Position numbers and translations under genes: made by a program. Source: Prescottella equi (GTDB taxonomy: Bacteria; Actinomycetota; Actinomycetes; Mycobacteriales; Mycobacteriaceae). From it: a DNA stretch of 64,000 nucleotides. Location of the stretch: NCBI RefSeq assembly GCF_020171745.1, contig NZ_JAIVAH010000004.1, positions 248,001 to 312,000 on the forward strand. The letters are read 5' to 3'. Below, one piece after another: positions 20,600-28,079 of the stretch; within the stretch, counting starts at the first letter, position 1, and the number at the start of each line of letters is the position of its first letter. A model generated the notes under the pieces. It was given only the letters and a program-made list of their open reading frames with translations. It ran no database searches and had not been told where the DNA came from.

Positions 20600-20633
20600 C
20601 AATCAATTGATTGGGTTCCACTCAATCGATTGA
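20600..20633. promoter_or_regulatory. Two phased palindromic operators between operon and TetR gene
   Basis: A 14-base perfect palindrome CAATCAATTGATTG (20600-20613) is followed by a 12-base perfect palindrome TCAATCGATTGA (20622-20633). Both share the core CAATCRATTG. Their centres are 21 bases apart, two helical turns, so two repressor dimers could bind the same face of DNA. The site lies in the divergent control region of the meta-cleavage operon and the TetR gene. The TetR protein is the expected ligand-responsive repressor. Confidence 0.68.
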
Positions 20634-20760
20634 TTGCCCATCCTCCATGGCCTACCTTTACCTGTATCCGAGGCAGCCCGGCCGGTCGTTCCGCGAAAGC
20701 GTTCGAACCCATGGGTTCACTGACCGCTCGACTGCGAAACTTGGACAGGAGGATTGAGTT

Positions 20761-21522
20761 GTGGCTTCACCGAGTCGACGTACCGGGATCCTGACCGAAT
20801 CCGCACGATTGTTTGCCGAACGAGGAGTCGCTGCGACGTCCATCCGAGAGATCGGCGACGCGGTCGGGCTGAACTCCGGAACGCTCTACCACTACTTCAG
20901 CTCCAAGGATGCGATCGTCATCGAGATCCTCGTGAGCTTCCTGTCAGACCTGGTGAATCGGTACGACGCGGTTGTGGCGGAATCAGCGACGGCCGGCGAG
21001 CAGGTTCGGCGCATCGTGCGAACCTCGTTCGAAGTCGCCGATGCGCACCCGTACGCGACCGAGGTCTACCAGAACGAATTCTCGAATCTGCGTGCACTCC
21101 CCCGCTACACGCAGATCGCCACCGCCGTCACCGCCGCCCACAACGCCTGGTATCGGGTGGTCGAGGGCGGCGTCCACAGCGGCGAATTCAACTCGGGGGT
21201 AGACATTTTCGAGTTCCAGCGCATGATGCGCGAATGCGTCTTCATGTCGGTGCGGTGGCACCGCACCACCCTGCGTCGGGACATCGAATCGCTCACCGAC
21301 ACCCTCACCACCGTCTTCCTCAACGGATTTGCCGGACCACCGACCTCCGGCGTCACTCCGCGATCGCCCGCAACCGATCGCGACTCCGCCGCCGCGCGAA
21401 CACCCACCGCGCCTTGGTCTTCGCGCTCGCCCTCGCGTCATTCCGACGAGGCAATGACCGACATCCAGGCGGAACTCGATTCGCTCCGTGCCGAGATGCG
21501 CGAGATCCGCGAACTGCTCTGA
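20761..21522 (+). CDS. TetR regulator of the meta-cleavage operon, with C-terminal coiled-coil tail
   Basis: A 253-residue TetR-family protein starting at GTG 20761, with AGGAGG a few bases upstream. The helix-turn-helix is IREIGDAVGLNSGTLYHYFSSKDAIV, similar to KstR2-type regulators. After the usual ligand domain ends near residue 196, there is a Pro/Ser/Thr/Arg-rich linker and a final helix (MTDIQAELDSLRAEMREIRELL, residues about 232-253) with a heptad pattern. The tail is unusual for the family. Its divergent position and the paired palindromes make it the probable repressor of the operon and of itself. Confidence 0.83.
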   Translation: MASPSRRTGILTESARLFAERGVAATSIREIGDAVGLNSGTLYHYFSSKDAIVIEILVSFLSDLVNRYDAVVAESATAGEQVRRIVRTSFEVADAHPYATEVYQNEFSNLRALPRYTQIATAVTAAHNAWYRVVEGGVHSGEFNSGVDIFEFQRMMRECVFMSVRWHRTTLRRDIESLTDTLTTVFLNGFAGPPTSGVTPRSPATDRDSAAARTPTAPWSSRSPSRHSDEAMTDIQAELDSLRAEMREIRELL

Positions 21523-21533
21523 CGGGCAGCAGG

Positions 21534-21947
21534 ATGCCTGCGGAGCACGTCAACCGGGATAGTCCGCAGCAAGGTTTCGCTTCGGCAATATCAGTGGAAA
21601 CCTTCGAGCAGTGGGCCTACGTTGATGGAGTTGAAGATCCCACGTCCGAACGAGGTGCATTTGATGACGGCGCCGGCGACAAGAACGACTTCCTCATCCT
21701 TCCGGAGCTGATCGAGCGATTCGGCGATCTCGGGTACGACGTCGTGGAAATGGTGCTGGCCGATCAGGACAGCCGGGACCGGTACCCGGCGGCGCAGTGG
21801 CTCAACCTCCGCCGCTGGCTCGACGACAATCCTGACGACGAATTGGCCGCCGAGGTCCGCGCCGAACTCACCACCGAGCCCGCCCGCTACACGCGATACC
21901 AACGTGAGCACCTCGGCTGGGGAGTCTTCGCACTGATGCGCCGGTAG
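21534..21947 (+). CDS. Hypothetical acidic protein
   Basis: A 137-residue protein with no recognised domain. It is acidic in the middle (GAFDDGAGDKNDF), with a C-terminal half rich in Trp, Arg and Tyr (QWLNLRRWLDDNPDDE, RYQREHLGWG). Codons show the strong third-position G/C expected for a real gene. The start is uncertain. ATG 21534 is the first, but GCAGG sits directly against it. A GTG further in is an alternative. It follows the TetR gene by 11 bases and may be co-transcribed with it. Immediately after it begins a fragment of an unrelated gene. Confidence 0.55.
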   Translation: MPAEHVNRDSPQQGFASAISVETFEQWAYVDGVEDPTSERGAFDDGAGDKNDFLILPELIERFGDLGYDVVEMVLADQDSRDRYPAAQWLNLRRWLDDNPDDELAAEVRAELTTEPARYTRYQREHLGWGVFALMRR

Positions 21948-21950
21948 CGG

Positions 21951-22180
21951 TCCGACAAACAGTCGGGCGCGAGCGCTGCGCATCGAGCCAGGCTACGCAG
22001 TGCCGAGGCTCGAACCACCGTGCTCACCCGGCTGTTCTCCGGGCGCACGGCCCGAGGAATTGCCAATCGCTTCACGCGTGAGATGGCCGAGTTCGAGGCC
22101 ACCGTTCCCAGCTATCCCGCACAGAACGCCCTCATGGCAACGACGTTTACCGCCGGCCTTCGCCGTCGCCCATCCGCGAT
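21951..22180 (+). pseudogene. Nitronate monooxygenase C-terminal fragment
   Basis: Reading the plus strand in the frame of position 21951 gives SGASAAHRARLRS, then TVLTRLFSGRTARGIANRF and YPAQNALM. This is the C-terminal signature of nitronate monooxygenases (2-nitropropane dioxygenases), whose ends read like TVLTRAFSGRPARG...YPVQNAL. The FMN-binding barrel that should precede it is absent. The upstream gene stops just before. The match fades near 22180. It therefore looks like a decayed remnant left by a deletion or rearrangement, not a functional gene. Confidence 0.6.
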
Positions 22181-22211
22181 ACGCGACGCGTGCCGCGCCG
22201 GTGAAGGATCT

Positions 22212-22586
22212 TCACGGACGTGGCTCAACGACCAGCCACTGCACCGTGCCCCCTACGTTCCACACTGCGCCCGGGTTGCCGAGAGCAGCCAGATACGCGG
22301 CCCCGGCTTGCGCGCCGGCGATCTCACCACTCGTCCCGGACGGTGGACTTGGCACGAGGAACTCGGAGGGGTCCGGTCCTGGCCATACAGGTACGTCATC
22401 AGGGGAGATGTCGGTGTCGATGAAGGCTGGTCGATGCACGACCACCCGATCGGGAATGGGCTTGGCCTCCGCCGCTTCGGTGATGCCCGTTCCCCCGACA
22501 ACTTCATTGCCTCCGCTGCTGCAACCCACCACCGCAAGCGCGAGACCTGCCACCGCCAAACCCACGACCGAACCACTTGCGCGCAC
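22212..22586 (-). CDS. Small putative lipoprotein
   Basis: A 124-residue protein starting at GTG 22586 behind a good AGAGGGGGG element. The first 22 residues form a lipoprotein signal peptide ending in the lipobox AVVGC, followed by Ser/Gly. The mature part is Pro- and Gly-rich with no known domain. It should be attached to the outer face of the cytoplasmic membrane. It is divergent from the HNH gene. The function is unknown. Confidence 0.62.
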   Translation of the reverse strand: MRASGSVVGLAVAGLALAVVGCSSGGNEVVGGTGITEAAEAKPIPDRVVVHRPAFIDTDISPDDVPVWPGPDPSEFLVPSPPSGTSGEIAGAQAGAAYLAALGNPGAVWNVGGTVQWLVVEPRP

Positions 22587-22720
22587 CGTTGCCCCCCTCT
22601 ACCCCCTTGGCGGACGATCCCCGCCACCCTGCAGGCATTCTCCCCCGGAAGCCTCGATCGCGGTCGCCAATCAGGACAGACCGCAGAAGTTTTCGCGCCT
22701 TCATCCCGGTGAGCTCTCCA

Positions 22721-22749
22721 TTGACTCGAACATCAGTTCGAACTAGAAT
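22721..22749 (+). promoter_or_regulatory. LexA-type SOS box inside a sigma-A promoter of the HNH gene
   Basis: A -35 TTGACT (22721-22726) and a -10 TAGAAT (22744-22749) are 17 bases apart. Filling the spacer is TCGAACATCAGTTCGA (22726-22741), which fits the actinobacterial LexA consensus TCGAAC-N4-GTTCGA exactly. Six bases separate the -10 from the GTG start, so the transcript is probably leaderless. LexA bound here would block the promoter until DNA damage. Confidence 0.82.
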
Positions 22750-22755
22750 CGAGGC

Positions 22756-24057
22756 GTGAATCCGGGGGGACTCAATAATTCGGGCACCGCAGTCACCACG
22801 CTGCGGCCTGAGGACATGGGCACGCTGCCCGAGATCTTTCTGCTGCAGACCGCGCTCGACATCTGCCACGCGATGGAGCAACTCGAAGCCCTGCGGGCGG
22901 CTGCCGTTGCCGAAATCGACGAGCGCGCAGTCTCGTTCGACACCCTCGGGTTCCGCAGCGTCAAGCAGTGGCTGGCCGCCAACACCCTGATGGAAGTATC
23001 GACCGCGGGACGAATCCTGACCTTGGGACGGATGCTGAGCCGGCAACCCGAGATCGCCGACGCCTACAACGCGGGCAACATCTCGGCCGAGCACGCTGCG
23101 TTGATCGGGAAGTTCTGCGAGACCCCACCCCGCGGGATGCCGAACGAGGCACTCGATGCGTGCCGGAAGGTGCTGCTGGACAGCGCCACCGGACCCACCG
23201 CCACCACCACGACGGTTCAGACCTGCATCAGCAGGCTCGAGCGGATCTTCGAATCCGACGAACTCCCACCCAGCGAGGACACCGAGCGCAACGAGTTCCA
23301 CGCCTCCAAAACCCTGAATGGGCGCGTCGCCGTGAAAGGTGACCTCGACGCCGTCACCGGCGAGATGCTCCTGACCGCCCTGTCCGCGTTGACCAAGCCA
23401 CGGAACCCAATGGACGACCCGACCATCCCTCGCACGCCGGCGCGGCAGCGCGCGGACGCGTTCGCCGAGATCCTGCGCCGCTACCTCGACTCCGGAGACA
23501 CACCCATCGAGGGCGGAGAACGACCACACCTGTCCCTGCACGTGAACGCGCAAGACCTCGCGCGATCCCAGTCGGACCACGAGTGGGCGGGCGCGGACGG
23601 CGATCCGGACCTGTTCGGCGACAAAGACGTTGCCCGCATGCCGCACATGGGGCCACTCTCGATCGCCACCGCCCGACGACTGGCCTGCGACTGCCACCTC
23701 ACGCCGATCGTCATGGACGACGGAGTACCGATCAACCTAGGGCGCACCAGCAGGACCGTGTCCAAGAAGCAGCGCCGAGCGTTGATCGCCCGCGACCACG
23801 GCTGCGCCTTCCCCGGATGCGGCGCACCACCCGCCCACTGCGAAGGCCATCACGTCATCCATTGGGCCGACGGTGGACCCACGGACCTCGACAACCTCGT
23901 GCTGCTCTGCCGCTACCACCACACGCTGCTACACCACTCCCACTGGGAAGTGAAGATCGGCGGCGATGGACACCCGTGGTTCACTCCACCAAGCACCGTC
24001 GACCCCTACAAGAAACCCATCCCCGCCCACAATCGGGCAGGACCACAGGCCGCATGA
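22756..24057 (+). CDS. DUF222 (13E12-repeat) HNH endonuclease-domain protein
   Basis: A 433-residue protein with an N-terminal DUF222 helical domain (about residues 15-320) and a C-terminal HNH nuclease motif: CAFPGCGAPPAHCEGHHV, then WADGGPTDLDNLVLLCRYHH. The paired CxxC and HH elements would bind zinc and the catalytic metal. This is the 13E12 family that is multicopy in mycobacteria and relatives. The GTG at 22756 is supported by the leaderless promoter spacing. The SOS box suggests it is made during DNA damage. The cellular target is not known. Despite the HNH domain there are no signs of a mobile intron or intein. Confidence 0.87.
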   Translation: MNPGGLNNSGTAVTTLRPEDMGTLPEIFLLQTALDICHAMEQLEALRAAAVAEIDERAVSFDTLGFRSVKQWLAANTLMEVSTAGRILTLGRMLSRQPEIADAYNAGNISAEHAALIGKFCETPPRGMPNEALDACRKVLLDSATGPTATTTTVQTCISRLERIFESDELPPSEDTERNEFHASKTLNGRVAVKGDLDAVTGEMLLTALSALTKPRNPMDDPTIPRTPARQRADAFAEILRRYLDSGDTPIEGGERPHLSLHVNAQDLARSQSDHEWAGADGDPDLFGDKDVARMPHMGPLSIATARRLACDCHLTPIVMDDGVPINLGRTSRTVSKKQRRALIARDHGCAFPGCGAPPAHCEGHHVIHWADGGPTDLDNLVLLCRYHHTLLHHSHWEVKIGGDGHPWFTPPSTVDPYKKPIPAHNRAGPQAA

Positions 24058-24137
24058 CGCTGCAGCCGGCACCCACGGGAAGAGTGCCGGCCACAGCGGG
24101 GTGCACGTCAGGTCTCGGCAGCTCAGTACAACGCCAG

Positions 24138-24728
24138 TCAGGATTCGGCGAGCGCAGCCAGCCACAACAGGACCGTCGAACGAAGTCGAGCGGCAGCAGG
24201 CGCGGGGTCGCCGCCGAGCAGCGATCGGGACCCGTACACCGCGTCGAAGACCAAGCCCTCCAGCAAGCTGATCAGGTCGTGCGCCGCCACACCCGGGTCG
24301 CTCGCACCGAGCGCCTCCATCAACCCCGTCGCCCTCTCCACCGAGAAGAGACAGCCGGCGAGGGCCGGCCGAAGCTCGTCGTCCCCGGCGGCATCCACAG
24401 CGAGTGCACAGCGCGCCAACACGTCCCGGCGCCGATCCGTCAACAGCAGCACCACCTGACCTGCGATCAGATCGGCCGCATCGTCGACCGAGGGAGCCGA
24501 ATCGGCAACGTACGCCTCGACGAACGCCGCACGAGACCGCTCGGCCAGGCGTCGAACCGCGGCGCCCACCAGCGCATCACGCGTCCGGAAGTAGTACGAC
24601 GTCGAGCCCTTCGCGAGTCCCAGACGCCTGTCGATCGCCTGGTGTGTGACGCCGTGGTTACCGCCCTCGGCGGCGAGGTCGAGGGCTGCCTCGCAGATGG
24701 CTTCGCGACGGGACGGACGGTGACTCAT
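24138..24728 (-). CDS. TetR regulator divergent from zapE
   Basis: A 196-residue TetR-family protein. The helix-turn-helix reads VTHQAIDRRLGLAKGSTSYYFRTRDALV, and the C-terminal ligand domain is Ala- and Leu-rich. Its start at ATG 24728 is 40 bases from the zapE start, and a 7-bp inverted repeat occupies that gap. It probably represses itself and zapE. The ligand is unknown. Confidence 0.8.
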   Translation of the reverse strand: MSHRPSRREAICEAALDLAAEGGNHGVTHQAIDRRLGLAKGSTSYYFRTRDALVGAAVRRLAERSRAAFVEAYVADSAPSVDDAADLIAGQVVLLLTDRRRDVLARCALAVDAAGDDELRPALAGCLFSVERATGLMEALGASDPGVAAHDLISLLEGLVFDAVYGSRSLLGGDPAPAAARLRSTVLLWLAALAES

Positions 24729-24743
24729 GTCTCCATCCTCTCA

Positions 24744-24763
24744 GACTCTACGATGCTAGAGTC
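24744..24763. promoter_or_regulatory. Inverted repeat overlapping the zapE -10 element
   Basis: GACTCTA (24744-24750) and TAGAGTC (24757-24763) form a perfect 7-bp inverted repeat with a 6-base spacer. The right arm contains TAGAGT (24757-24762), a TANNNT -10 element six bases before the zapE ATG, the spacing of leaderless actinobacterial promoters. Binding of the adjacent TetR dimer would occlude RNA polymerase directly. Confidence 0.6.
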
Positions 24764-24768
24764 CGAGC

Positions 24769-25788
24769 ATGCGATGGCCAAGGCGCGTGTCCCGCCCGGT
24801 TCTGTCGGTGCCCGTCGAGGTGTTCGACGACGCGGCGCGAGCGCAGGGGTACACGATCGATCACGCTCAGCGGCAGGCGATCTCGCAGCTGTGCGAGACG
24901 GCCGGCCGGGGCGTCTACCTGTGGGGTCCCGTCGGCCGCGGTAAGAGCTGGCTCATGTCGACGTATTTCACGGCGCTACCCACCGAGCGCAAACGACGCG
25001 TGCACTTCCACGAGTTCTTCCACGAACTGCACGGTGAGATCCGGCGGCATCGCAACGATCTGGACGCAGCGCTCGACGGCCTGCTCGACGGCGTCCACGT
25101 CCTGTGCTTCGACGAGTTCCACGTCCACGACATCGCCGATGCGAAGTTCGTCGAACGGCTCCTTCCGGCGCTGTTCGCCAGGCACGTCAGCCTCGTCGTC
25201 ACGTCGAACTATCCCCCGCACCGCCTGCTGCCGAATCCCCTTTTCCACGAGACATTCCTGCCGACGATCGAGCTGATCGAACAGTCGCTGGAGGTCGTCG
25301 TGGTCGACGGGCCACGGGACTACCGGACCACATCGGAGCACGCGGCGGGATTCGCGTCGGGCCTGTGGGTGACGCGCGGCGATGCCGATCAACTGGCCGG
25401 ACTCGGACTCGAGCCTCCCGAGCCGGGCGAACGCCGCACGCTCGCACCGTGCGGCCACCCGATCGTCGCACTGCGCGCGGAACCGGACTGCCTGTGGCTC
25501 GACTTCGCGGACGTGTGCGAGGACACGACGGCGCCGTCGGACTACCTGGCGCTGACCGCGCAGTTCGACCGTTGGGTCGTGAGCGGGATTCCTGATCTGG
25601 GGCACGCGGAACGCGAACCGGCACAACGGTTCGCGAACCTCGTCGACGTCCTGTACGACAGGGACGTCCCGACCGTATTCGTGGCCGCTCGGTCCCTCGA
25701 CTCTCTCGCGTCCGGCGAACGACCTCCCACCGACATCGACCGGATCCTGAGCAGACTCGGGCAGTTACAGCCCGTACCGGTGGCCTGA
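24769..25788 (+). CDS. zapE: ZapE/AFG1-family AAA ATPase
   Basis: A 339-residue ATPase of the AFG1/ZapE family. Walker A is GPVGRGKS at 53-60 and Walker B is CFDEF near 113-117. They are followed by the sensor segment VVTSNYPPHRLLPNPLFHETFLPTI characteristic of this family. The family has a role in cell division (ZapE at the Z ring in E. coli) and in protein quality control in mitochondria (AFG1). The ATG at 24769 directly follows a putative leaderless promoter. Being controlled by a local TetR operator is unexpected for this family. Confidence 0.87.
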   Translation: MRWPRRVSRPVLSVPVEVFDDAARAQGYTIDHAQRQAISQLCETAGRGVYLWGPVGRGKSWLMSTYFTALPTERKRRVHFHEFFHELHGEIRRHRNDLDAALDGLLDGVHVLCFDEFHVHDIADAKFVERLLPALFARHVSLVVTSNYPPHRLLPNPLFHETFLPTIELIEQSLEVVVVDGPRDYRTTSEHAAGFASGLWVTRGDADQLAGLGLEPPEPGERRTLAPCGHPIVALRAEPDCLWLDFADVCEDTTAPSDYLALTAQFDRWVVSGIPDLGHAEREPAQRFANLVDVLYDRDVPTVFVAARSLDSLASGERPPTDIDRILSRLGQLQPVPVA

Positions 25789-25805
25789 CCCGCAGGAAAA
25801 GCAAA

Positions 25806-25837
25806 GAGGCGCAGCCGACCGATGCCGGCTGCGCCTC
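25806..25837. terminator. Bidirectional hairpin terminator between zapE and the MFS gene
   Basis: A perfect 12-bp stem (GAGGCGCAGCCG at 25806-25817 with CGGCTGCGCCTC at 25826-25837) and an 8-base loop lie between two convergent genes. An A-rich stretch precedes it, which serves as a U-run for the minus-strand transcript. Confidence 0.75.
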
Positions 25838-25851
25838 CTACGAGACTCTCG

Positions 25852-27351
25852 TTAGTGTCCGGTACGCACCGACGCGTCCTCGGCGCCCGCGGGAACCTCC
25901 TGCACCGTCGCGCCCTTACGCGGATTGACGAAGAACAGCACCGCCGCGAAGCCGAGCATCAGCGCGGCGGCCGGCAGCATTGCCGACTGGGCCATCGCCG
26001 TCGAGAAGGGCTCACGGACGATCTCCGGCAGCTGACCGATGTGGGAGCCCTCGCCCACCGTCGCTCCGCCGGCGATGCCGATGGTGGACAGTTCGGCGGT
26101 GATCCGCGACGTCATGAGTGCGCCCATCGCGGCGCTACCGAGCACGGCACCGACCTGACGGGTGGTGTTGTAGACACCCGAACCCGCGCCGACGTGTGCA
26201 GGCGGCAGGTTCCGGGTCGCGGTCGCGGCCAGCGGCGCCCAGATGAATGCGTTGGACGCACCGATCAGCGCCATCGGCAGCAGGATCTGCCAGACCGGCG
26301 TGGACGGGGAGAGGTTGGTGGCCAGCCACGCGGTGGCGAGCGCGAACACCAGGAAGCCCGGTCCCGCGATCATCCGCGGATGCGCCTTGTCGACGAGGCG
26401 TCCCACGAACGGCGCGAGGATGCCGGTGACGACCGCCATCGGGGCCATCAGCAGCGCGGACCGTGTCGGCGACAGCCCGGTCACGCTCTGCGCGTAGAAC
26501 ATGAACGGCAGCATCACGCCAGTGATCGAGAAGCCCATCGTCGCGATGCCGACGTTGGCCACCGAGAAGTTGCGGTCCTTGAACAACCCGAGCGGCACCA
26601 GCGGCTCGTTGCGGTTGGCCTTCTGCCACCACACGAACGCACCCATGATGACGACACCGGCGCCGATCAGGCCCCACGTGCGAGCGTCCCAGTCGTACGA
26701 GTTGCCTTCCTGCAGACCGAACACGATGCAGAACAGGCCGATCGCGCTGAGGGCGACACCGATCATGTCGAACTTGTGGTTGTTCGTCGGCAGCGACGGG
26801 ACCAGACGCCATGCGAGGACGAAGCCGACGACGCCGACCGGGACGTTGACGAAGAAGATCCACTGCCAGCCGAGGTTGTCGAGGAGCACACCGCCGAGGA
26901 TCGGTCCGACCAGCGTCGCGACGCCGGCCACCGAACCCCACAGGCCCATCGCCGTTCCGCGCTTGTCGGGCGGGAAGATTCGCGTGATGACGGCCATCGT
27001 CTGCGGCGTCATCATGGCCGCACCGAGGCCCTGGAAGACGCGGGCGACGATGAGCATTTCGACGCCGCCGGACAGACCACACCACAGCGACGCGAGCGTG
27101 AACACGACCAGACCGATCAGGTACATGTTCTTGGGGCCGAACCGGTCACCGAGGCGTCCGGTGACGAGCAGTGGCACCGCGTACGCGAGCAGGTAGGCGC
27201 TCGTGACCCAGATGACCGCGTTGACGTCGGCGTTCAGCTCCGCGGTGATGACCGGGTTCGCGACGGCGACGATGGTGCTGTCGACGAGGATCATGAAGAA
27301 GCCCAGGCAGAGGGCCCACAGGGCCGGCCAGGGCCTTACTTCGGTTTTCAT
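25852..27351 (-). CDS. DHA2-family (14-helix) drug/H+ antiporter
   Basis: A 499-residue MFS transporter with about fourteen hydrophobic segments. The first helix carries ILVDSTIVAVANP, the DHA2 signature, and the loop GRLGDRFGPKNMY is the general MFS motif. Such proteins (EmrB/QacA/LfrA type) expel drugs, dyes or metabolites. Its ATG overlaps the stop of the PadR regulator gene (ATGA), so the two form one operon under PadR control. The substrate is unknown. It is likely the compound sensed by the PadR protein. Confidence 0.86.
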   Translation of the reverse strand: MKTEVRPWPALWALCLGFFMILVDSTIVAVANPVITAELNADVNAVIWVTSAYLLAYAVPLLVTGRLGDRFGPKNMYLIGLVVFTLASLWCGLSGGVEMLIVARVFQGLGAAMMTPQTMAVITRIFPPDKRGTAMGLWGSVAGVATLVGPILGGVLLDNLGWQWIFFVNVPVGVVGFVLAWRLVPSLPTNNHKFDMIGVALSAIGLFCIVFGLQEGNSYDWDARTWGLIGAGVVIMGAFVWWQKANRNEPLVPLGLFKDRNFSVANVGIATMGFSITGVMLPFMFYAQSVTGLSPTRSALLMAPMAVVTGILAPFVGRLVDKAHPRMIAGPGFLVFALATAWLATNLSPSTPVWQILLPMALIGASNAFIWAPLAATATRNLPPAHVGAGSGVYNTTRQVGAVLGSAAMGALMTSRITAELSTIGIAGGATVGEGSHIGQLPEIVREPFSTAMAQSAMLPAAALMLGFAAVLFFVNPRKGATVQEVPAGAEDASVRTGH

Positions 27352-27956
27352 GCGTTGCCCTTCTCATATGCGAGCCGTGCGGATTCGAGGTGTTCTTCGG
27401 TGACCCAGGGAATCTCGCCGCGGCGGACGCGGTCGACGAAGGTGCGCAGCCAGTCGAGTTCGGCCTGCGTCATCGCCCGGGTGTAGGAGAACGGGATGGT
27501 GAACAGTTCCGGCACCTCGCGCGCGAACTCCGCCAGGTCGTCGAGTGCCGCCAGTTCGGCGACGAGCGTTTCGATGCGCCGATCCAGCAACGCGAGTGCG
27601 TCGGCGGATGCCAGGTTGTGCAACTCGGCGAGGCCGAGGGTGAAGCGCGGGTACTCCGGAGTGGGAGCGGAAACCGTGTCCGAGACCCACTGCCGCACCG
27701 CTGCGCGACCCGAGGGCGTGATCTCGTACGTGGTCCGTTCGGGTCGATTGCCCTGCCGGTCGGTGCCCGACGCGACCACCAGTCCGTCACGGTCGAGGCG
27801 CTCGACCGCGTGGTAGAGCGACCCGGGGCGGACCTTGACGACCCGGTCCTTGCGCCGGGTGATCAGCAACTGACACATCTCGTACGGGTGCATCGGTCGC
27901 TCGAACAGCAGGGCGAGCACCGAGACGCCCAACGGTGTGACGGAACGTGGCAGCAT
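27348..27956 (-). CDS. PadR-family regulator of the adjacent efflux gene
   Basis: A 202-residue PadR protein. The winged helix spans residues about 8-85 (LGVSVLALLFERPMHPYEM, VRPGSLYHAVERLDRDGLV, TTYEITPSGRAAVRQWV). The C-terminal part is an alpha-helical dimerisation domain of about 110 residues. It overlaps the start of the MFS gene by four bases. A 28-bp perfect palindrome lies 19 bases upstream of the start, the expected autoregulatory operator. A substrate of the pump is the likely inducer. Confidence 0.86.
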   Translation of the reverse strand: MLPRSVTPLGVSVLALLFERPMHPYEMCQLLITRRKDRVVKVRPGSLYHAVERLDRDGLVVASGTDRQGNRPERTTYEITPSGRAAVRQWVSDTVSAPTPEYPRFTLGLAELHNLASADALALLDRRIETLVAELAALDDLAEFAREVPELFTIPFSYTRAMTQAELDWLRTFVDRVRRGEIPWVTEEHLESARLAYEKGNA

Positions 27957-27975
27957 CCCTCACCCCCACTTCCAC

Positions 27976-28003
27976 GCCGTATATTCCACGTGGAATATAC
28001 GGC
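27976..28003. promoter_or_regulatory. 28-bp perfect palindrome, probable PadR operator
   Basis: The left arm is GCCGTATATTCCAC and the right arm is its exact reverse complement, GTGGAATATACGGC, with no spacer. The AT-rich TATATT and TATACG elements inside could provide the -10 of the PadR-MFS promoter. The position, just upstream of the padR-like gene, supports autoregulation. Confidence 0.7.
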
Positions 28004-28079
28004 CGGGGCGACCGGGCGGGCAATGCCGTTCAGCGCATGTGACGAGCGACACCGGCACGTCGACCGAACGCCCCGAAGG

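Noticed and set aside
22756-24057. HNH gene as a homing endonuclease or mobile intron
   Set aside because: It has the DUF222 domain, a host-style SOS promoter, and no intron, intein or terminal repeats around it.
25822-27486. Long plus-strand frame opposite the DHA2 transporter
   Set aside because: Composition is His/Arg/Asp-rich antisense sequence. The minus-strand protein has clear MFS motifs.
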